From NCBI GenBank assembly GCA_016875595.1, contig VGPI01000059.1:1-10830 (forward strand): 10,830 bases of DNA, written 5' to 3'. Source of the DNA: Candidatus Cloacimonadota bacterium. Its GTDB lineage: Bacteria > Cloacimonadota > Cloacimonadia > Cloacimonadales > Cloacimonadaceae. The notes under the pieces were generated by a model, which saw nothing but the letters and a program-made list of their open reading frames with translations, was not told the origin of the DNA and did not search any database. This document shows positions 8,678 through 10,830 of this stretch, piece by piece. Each line of letters begins with the position of its first letter. Position 1 is the first letter of the stretch. Position numbers and translations under genes: made by a program.

Positions 8678-9067
8678 TTAAAGCCCCTCTGGTTTGTGGC
8701 GCAGTTTTTCTCCAGCGGTCTCGAAGAGCCCGCGCTTCAATTCCATCTGACTGGCTTGTCTGCTCTCAAATGCGGTCTTGAGATAATTGTAAAGGATCCA
8801 GGGTTCGATCGTCTCACCACAAGTGAAGATATCAACCGCGGCATAGCCATATTCAGGCCAGGTATGGATCGCCACGTGTGATTCAGCGATGACAACCACG
8901 CCACTAACGCCACCAGGACTGAATGAATGAAAGGTATGGGTAACGACGGTGGCTTTGCCTTCGATGCACGCCTGAACCATCGCATTTTCCATGTATGTCT
9001 CGCTCTTGAGCAACTCCGGGTTGCAATCGTAGAACTCCACGAGTATTTGTCTGCCTAATGCTTGCAT
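8678..9067 (-). CDS. speH: S-adenosylmethionine decarboxylase proenzyme, short bacterial class (SpeH/SpeD-like)
   Basis: This 129-residue proenzyme is the short bacterial/archaeal type. It self-cleaves to make a pyruvoyl group, then decarboxylates AdoMet to supply the aminopropyl donor for SpeE. The signature 'GVVVIAESHVAIHTWPEYGY' (56-75) contains the Glu62-Ser63 cleavage site; Ser63 becomes the pyruvoyl group. His68 and Cys83 ('DIFTCG') are the processing and proton-donor residues, at the numbers recalled for the Thermotoga maritima enzyme. The start ATG (9065-9067) has GAGGTG five bases upstream. It is the first gene of the speHE pair and is preceded by a possible structured leader. No ornithine or arginine decarboxylase is in the window, so putrescine must come from elsewhere. 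Confidence 0.95.
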   Translation of the reverse strand: MQALGRQILVEFYDCNPELLKSETYMENAMVQACIEGKATVVTHTFHSFSPGGVSGVVVIAESHVAIHTWPEYGYAAVDIFTCGETIEPWILYNYLKTAFESRQASQMELKRGLFETAGEKLRHKPEGL

Positions 9068-9176
9068 TTAACACCTCAATTGATTGTCTGTTAAGGATTA
9101 AGATCATCCGGTCGGTTATCATAAGATTGAAAGATCGACGTTTTCCGGGTTACGGATGTGTCATACTTTCAAATGT

Positions 9177-9222
9177 CCGGCTCAGTTTCCGTTCAGAGTC
9201 GCCGGCAGGATCTGAGCCCCGG
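9177..9222 (-). promoter_or_regulatory. Inverted repeat in the speH upstream region, possible structured leader or terminator
   Basis: CCGGCTCAG (9177-9185) pairs with CTGAGCCCCGG (9212-9222) with a two-base bulge; the loop is about 26 bases and contains the palindrome GCCGGC. It lies about 110-155 bases before the speH start on the transcribed strand and 22 bases after the stop of the remnant at 9245-9490. It could be a leader controlling speHE or the terminator of that remnant. I do not recognise a known riboswitch class. The rest of 9068-9244 shows nothing else convincing. Confidence 0.3.
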
Positions 9223-9244
9223 CATGTTTATCGTGAAGGTTGGT

Positions 9245-9490
9245 CTATGAGGTGTAAAGAGGTGTCAATGTCGCGGTGAATGCTGAAAGCTCTGCCAATA
9301 CCTCCTCGTCATCCACGACTATCGGATTATATTTTTGCAGTTCTATGTACAACGCCTGCTTTGCGTTATGGATACGGTTGAAACCTGCTGTATTCAAGGC
9401 GACTCCATTTTTATTAATGATGCGGGCCAGTTTTGGCGAGACCCAAACCGTGTCAATACAATTCTCCCACGCCCTTTCCTCCCTGCTTGA
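9245..9490 (-). pseudogene. Unrecognised reading-frame remnant lacking its start
   Basis: Read from inside the large palindrome, this frame is open for 81 codons to a TAG at 9245-9247, but it has no ATG or GTG start and is closed upstream by a TAA (9491-9493) within the palindrome. The composition looks like a real globular, partly helical protein: 'AWENCIDTVWVSPKLARI' (8-25), 'NTAGFNRIHNAKQALYIELQ' (33-52), then an acidic 'VVDDEEVLAEL'. I do not recognise the family. The plus-strand reading of the same region is serine-rich and low-complexity, which favours the minus frame. Most likely the C-terminal part of a gene cut by the palindrome; a short gene with an unusual start (internal TTG) is possible. 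Confidence 0.45.
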
Positions 9491-9493
9491 TTA

Positions 9494-9515
9494 CCTTAGT
9501 ATAACCTTAGTATAA
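9494..9515 (+). repeat. Two tandem 11-bp units CCTTAGTATAA in the left palindrome arm
   Basis: CCTTAGTATAA occurs twice head-to-tail (9494-9504, 9505-9515), followed by a partial third unit CCTTACG. The period of about one helical turn resembles iterons or paired operator sites. Read on the minus strand each unit contains TATACT, close to a -10 hexamer. Confidence 0.85.
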
Positions 9516-9531
9516 CCTTACGATCGTAAGG

Positions 9532-9553
9532 TTATACTAAGGTTATACTAAGG
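9532..9553 (+). repeat. Two tandem 11-bp units TTATACTAAGG in the right palindrome arm
   Basis: Mirror image of the left-arm units: TTATACTAAGG at 9532-9542 and 9543-9553. TATACT (9533-9538, 9544-9549) faces outward to the right, but no matching -35 box is evident. Confidence 0.85.
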
Positions 9554-9556
9554 TAA

Positions 9557-9685
9557 TCAAGCAGGGAGGACACCCGGTATCTATCGGGTATTCTCCAATT
9601 TGTAAACACCATGAAAACACTGAACTCACAGACACCGCTGATCAAGCGGATTATCCGTGACATACTGGAGAACCAGGACAATTAA
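9557..9685 (+). pseudogene. Short outward-reading frame remnant beside the palindrome
   Basis: This frame is open for 42 codons from a TAA inside the palindrome (9554-9556) to a TAA at 9683-9685. The first in-frame ATG is at 9611, giving a 24-residue peptide starting 'MKTLNSQTPLIKRIIRD', but no ribosome site precedes it. Residues upstream of the ATG ('RYLSGILQFVNT') look equally protein-like, suggesting the C-terminal end of a longer gene whose beginning was lost at the palindrome. It ends 25 bases before the stop of the convergent nth. No family is recognised; it could be chance. Confidence 0.3.
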
Positions 9686-9710
9686 ACCGACCGTCAACAA
9701 CCGGGGAAGA

Positions 9711-10352
9711 TTAAACACCGACCCTTGGGCAGTGATAATAGATCGGGCAGGAAGTACAATTGGGCTTCCTGGGAGTACACAGGTTCTGACCAAAGGCAAC
9801 CACATAGGAATTGAAAACCAGCCAGTATTTCTCGGGCAGGATCTCTCTCAACGTCATCTCGGTGTCGAATGGCGTTTTAGTGTGGACATAACCCCAGCGG
9901 TTGCTGATACGGTGGACGTGAATATCGACACAAATGGCTGGTAGTCCGAATGCCATGGCACGAACCAGATTGGCGGTCTTTCTGCCAACTCCGGGTAATT
10001 GGATCAGATCCTCGATCCCGGAAGGGATCGCACCTCCAAACCGGTCTCTTAGAACAGCCGGTAACTGTTTGAGATGCTGCGTTTTGGCATTATGAAAACC
10101 AACTGGAAAGAGAATGGCATTTAAGTCCTCAGCACTGATCCGCTCCAAATCGTCCGGAGTGTTTACAACGCCAAACAAACGATTGACCACTGTGGTGGTC
10201 GTCTCGTCCTTGGTGCGGGCACTGAGGATCGTAGCAACGAGGATCTTGAAGGGGTCATGGGTCTTGGCGGCAATAAAGTCCACCACGGGAGTTTGCACCC
10301 GGTGAAAATGCTCTTGCAGTAAGGGCATCACGGCATCGATATCAAAAGGCAT
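9711..10352 (-). CDS. nth: Endonuclease III (DNA glycosylase / AP lyase)
   Basis: This 213-residue protein has normal Nth length. It excises oxidised pyrimidines and cuts the resulting abasic strand by beta-elimination, starting base-excision repair. The helix-hairpin-helix 'LPGVGRKTANLV' (119-130) carries catalytic Lys125, and 'VDIHVHRISNRWG' (142-154) the catalytic Asp143. Cys192, Cys199, Cys202 and Cys208 form the [4Fe-4S] pattern C-x6-C-x2-C-x5-C. The motif 'LSARTKDE' (43-50), instead of the E. coli 'LSAQATD', is closer to the archaeal/Thermotoga-type branch as I recall it. The ATG (10350-10352) has GGAG seven bases upstream. It diverges from the SRAP gene across 82 bases and shows no obvious terminator downstream. 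Confidence 0.95.
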   Translation of the reverse strand: MPFDIDAVMPLLQEHFHRVQTPVVDFIAAKTHDPFKILVATILSARTKDETTTTVVNRLFGVVNTPDDLERISAEDLNAILFPVGFHNAKTQHLKQLPAVLRDRFGGAIPSGIEDLIQLPGVGRKTANLVRAMAFGLPAICVDIHVHRISNRWGYVHTKTPFDTEMTLREILPEKYWLVFNSYVVAFGQNLCTPRKPNCTSCPIYYHCPRVGV

Positions 10353-10434
10353 ACTACTGCTCCAGGAGAATCATTAATTTTTCTATTGCCTATTTTTCCG
10401 GCTTCACGACTTTGTCAACCAAAGAGGTGAGAAG
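10353..10434. promoter_or_regulatory. Divergent spacer between nth and the SRAP gene
   Basis: These 82 bases must hold the promoters and ribosome sites of both divergent genes: GGAG for nth at 10360-10363 (minus), AGGTG for SRAP at 10425-10429 (plus). The A/T-rich centre (about 10370-10400) is a likely promoter zone. I see no convincing -35/-10 pair and no obvious LexA-type operator. Confidence 0.4.
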
Positions 10435-10830
10435 ATGTGTGGAAGATTCGCTCAAGTGATCAAACACGACCAACTCAAGAAGTTGATTGATGAACTCGCC
10501 ATCGCCAAGCGTGATGAGCAGATCGAGATCAACTACAATGTGGCGCCCACTCAGGCGGTAGCGGCTTTTATCGCCACCAGGGAAACCCGGTTGCTGACGC
10601 ATTTCCGGTGGGGACTGATCCCCTCCTGGACGATGGAACTGCCACAGTATCAGATGATCAATGTCCGCAGCGAGACGATCCTGGGGAAAAAGACTTTCAA
10701 GGCGGGACTGCAATACAAGCGGTGTCTGATTCCGGTAACCGGATTCTATGAATGGCGCAAACCCGATAAACAGCCCTTCTTTATCCAGGCAGCCAATGGA
10801 TATCCCCTGCTGTTGGCGGGGATCTATGAC
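10435..10830 (+). CDS. SRAP (YedK/HMCES) family abasic-site DNA-protein crosslinking protein, 3' end cut by window edge
   Basis: The first 132 codons of a protein that is usually about 210-230 residues. SRAP proteins sense abasic sites in single-stranded DNA and shield them through a thiazolidine crosslink to the N-terminal Cys after removal of Met1. Seen here: 'MCGRFAQ' with the essential Cys2, 'YNVAPTQ' (34-40), 'RWGLIPSW' (58-65), 'INVRSET' (75-81) with Asn76, and 'IPVTGFYEW' (99-107) with Glu106. These match the E. coli YedK active-site residues Cys2, Asn75 and Glu105 as recalled; the active-site His lies beyond the edge. AGGTG sits five bases before the ATG. The minus-strand frame over this region is a shadow. 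Divergent pairing with nth puts two abasic-site enzymes side by side. Confidence 0.95.
   Translation, partial: MCGRFAQVIKHDQLKKLIDELAIAKRDEQIEINYNVAPTQAVAAFIATRETRLLTHFRWGLIPSWTMELPQYQMINVRSETILGKKTFKAGLQYKRCLIPVTGFYEWRKPDKQPFFIQAANGYPLLLAGIYD

Larger units (their letters stand above)
9477..9570. repeat. Perfect 94-bp spacerless palindrome
   Basis: Bases 9477-9523 are the exact reverse complement of 9524-9570, meeting at CGATCG with no spacer. The outer part of each arm reads TCCTCCCTGCTTGATTA from the outside in. Flanks diverge at once (TT on the left, CACCC on the right) and no clear target-site duplication is visible. Possible identities: a MITE-like or excised-element scar, two abutted terminal inverted repeats, a bidirectional terminator or protein-binding site, or an assembly/amplification artefact. 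Confidence 0.9.

Noticed and set aside
7882..8781. 299-codon plus-strand open frame opposite speE and speH
   Set aside because: The minus strand carries every catalytic motif of SpeE and SpeH. The plus frame is rich in His, Ile and Arg with no recognisable domain and is an antisense shadow.
9068..9244. SAM riboswitch upstream of speH
   Set aside because: None of the conserved core sequences of SAM-I, SAM-II or SAH classes that I know could be found; only a generic inverted repeat remains.
9276..9515. 79-codon plus-strand open frame
   Set aside because: It runs into the palindrome, is serine/phenylalanine-rich low complexity and is opposite a more protein-like minus frame.
9477..9570. CRISPR array or integron attC site
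   Set aside because: The 11-bp units are contiguous without spacers, and the palindrome lacks the R'/L' box layout and extrahelical bases of attC.
10390..10713. 107-codon minus-strand open frame
   Set aside because: It is antisense to the SRAP gene, which has all its family motifs on the plus strand.
1..10830. tRNA or rRNA genes
   Set aside because: No cloverleaf with a T-arm GTTCRA-type motif and no rRNA-like stretch was noticed in any spacer.

Overview
The window (roughly half G+C by eye, not computed) looks like a chromosomal segment from a Gram-negative bacterium of the Fibrobacterota-Chlorobiota-Bacteroidota (FCB) group. The main clue is two giant exported proteins ending in a type IX secretion (T9SS) type-A/FlgD-Ig-like tail with the typical 'YPNPFNP' motif. 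The style (C25 peptidase, repeated 'DGNNN..E.GE' beta domains, cleaved-adhesin-like domain, sorting tail) recalls Candidatus Cloacimonadota and relatives. That placement is an inference; no rRNA or other marker gene is present.

Layout, left to right. From 1 to about 7590 lie two tandem minus-strand genes for multidomain gingipain-family (peptidase C25) cysteine proteases. The transcriptionally upstream gene (3793-7590) resembles the Lys-gingipain (Kgp) catalytic domain. The downstream gene (1-3673, its last few codons cut off by the window edge) resembles the Arg-gingipain (Rgp) catalytic domain. Both share the same arrangement: signal peptide, propeptide, catalytic domain, two CARDB-like beta domains, a cleaved-adhesin/MAM-like domain, an anchor-D-like beta domain and a T9SS tail. 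After a spacer (7591-7833) comes a tight minus-strand polyamine operon, speH (AdoMet decarboxylase proenzyme) and speE (spermidine synthase-like), one base apart.

The stretch 9068-9710 has no intact gene. It holds a possible structured speH leader, an unrecognised reading-frame remnant (9245-9490, minus), a perfect 94-bp spacerless palindrome (9477-9570) with 11-bp tandem repeats in each arm, and a second open remnant (9557-9685, plus). The two remnants read outward from the palindrome, which looks like the scar of a rearrangement or a small mobile element.

At the right end, endonuclease III (nth, 9711-10352, minus) and a SRAP/HMCES-family abasic-site-crosslinking protein (10435 to the edge, plus) diverge from an 82-bp spacer. 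Both enzymes act on abasic DNA.

The strongest candidate for something new is the tandem Rgp-like/Kgp-like pair. Each protein keeps the catalytic residues and the residues that, as I recall them, give P. gingivalis gingipains their Arg or Lys preference. The pair could therefore be a two-gene 'split trypsin' system on the surface of an environmental bacterium. The second candidate is the 94-bp palindrome.
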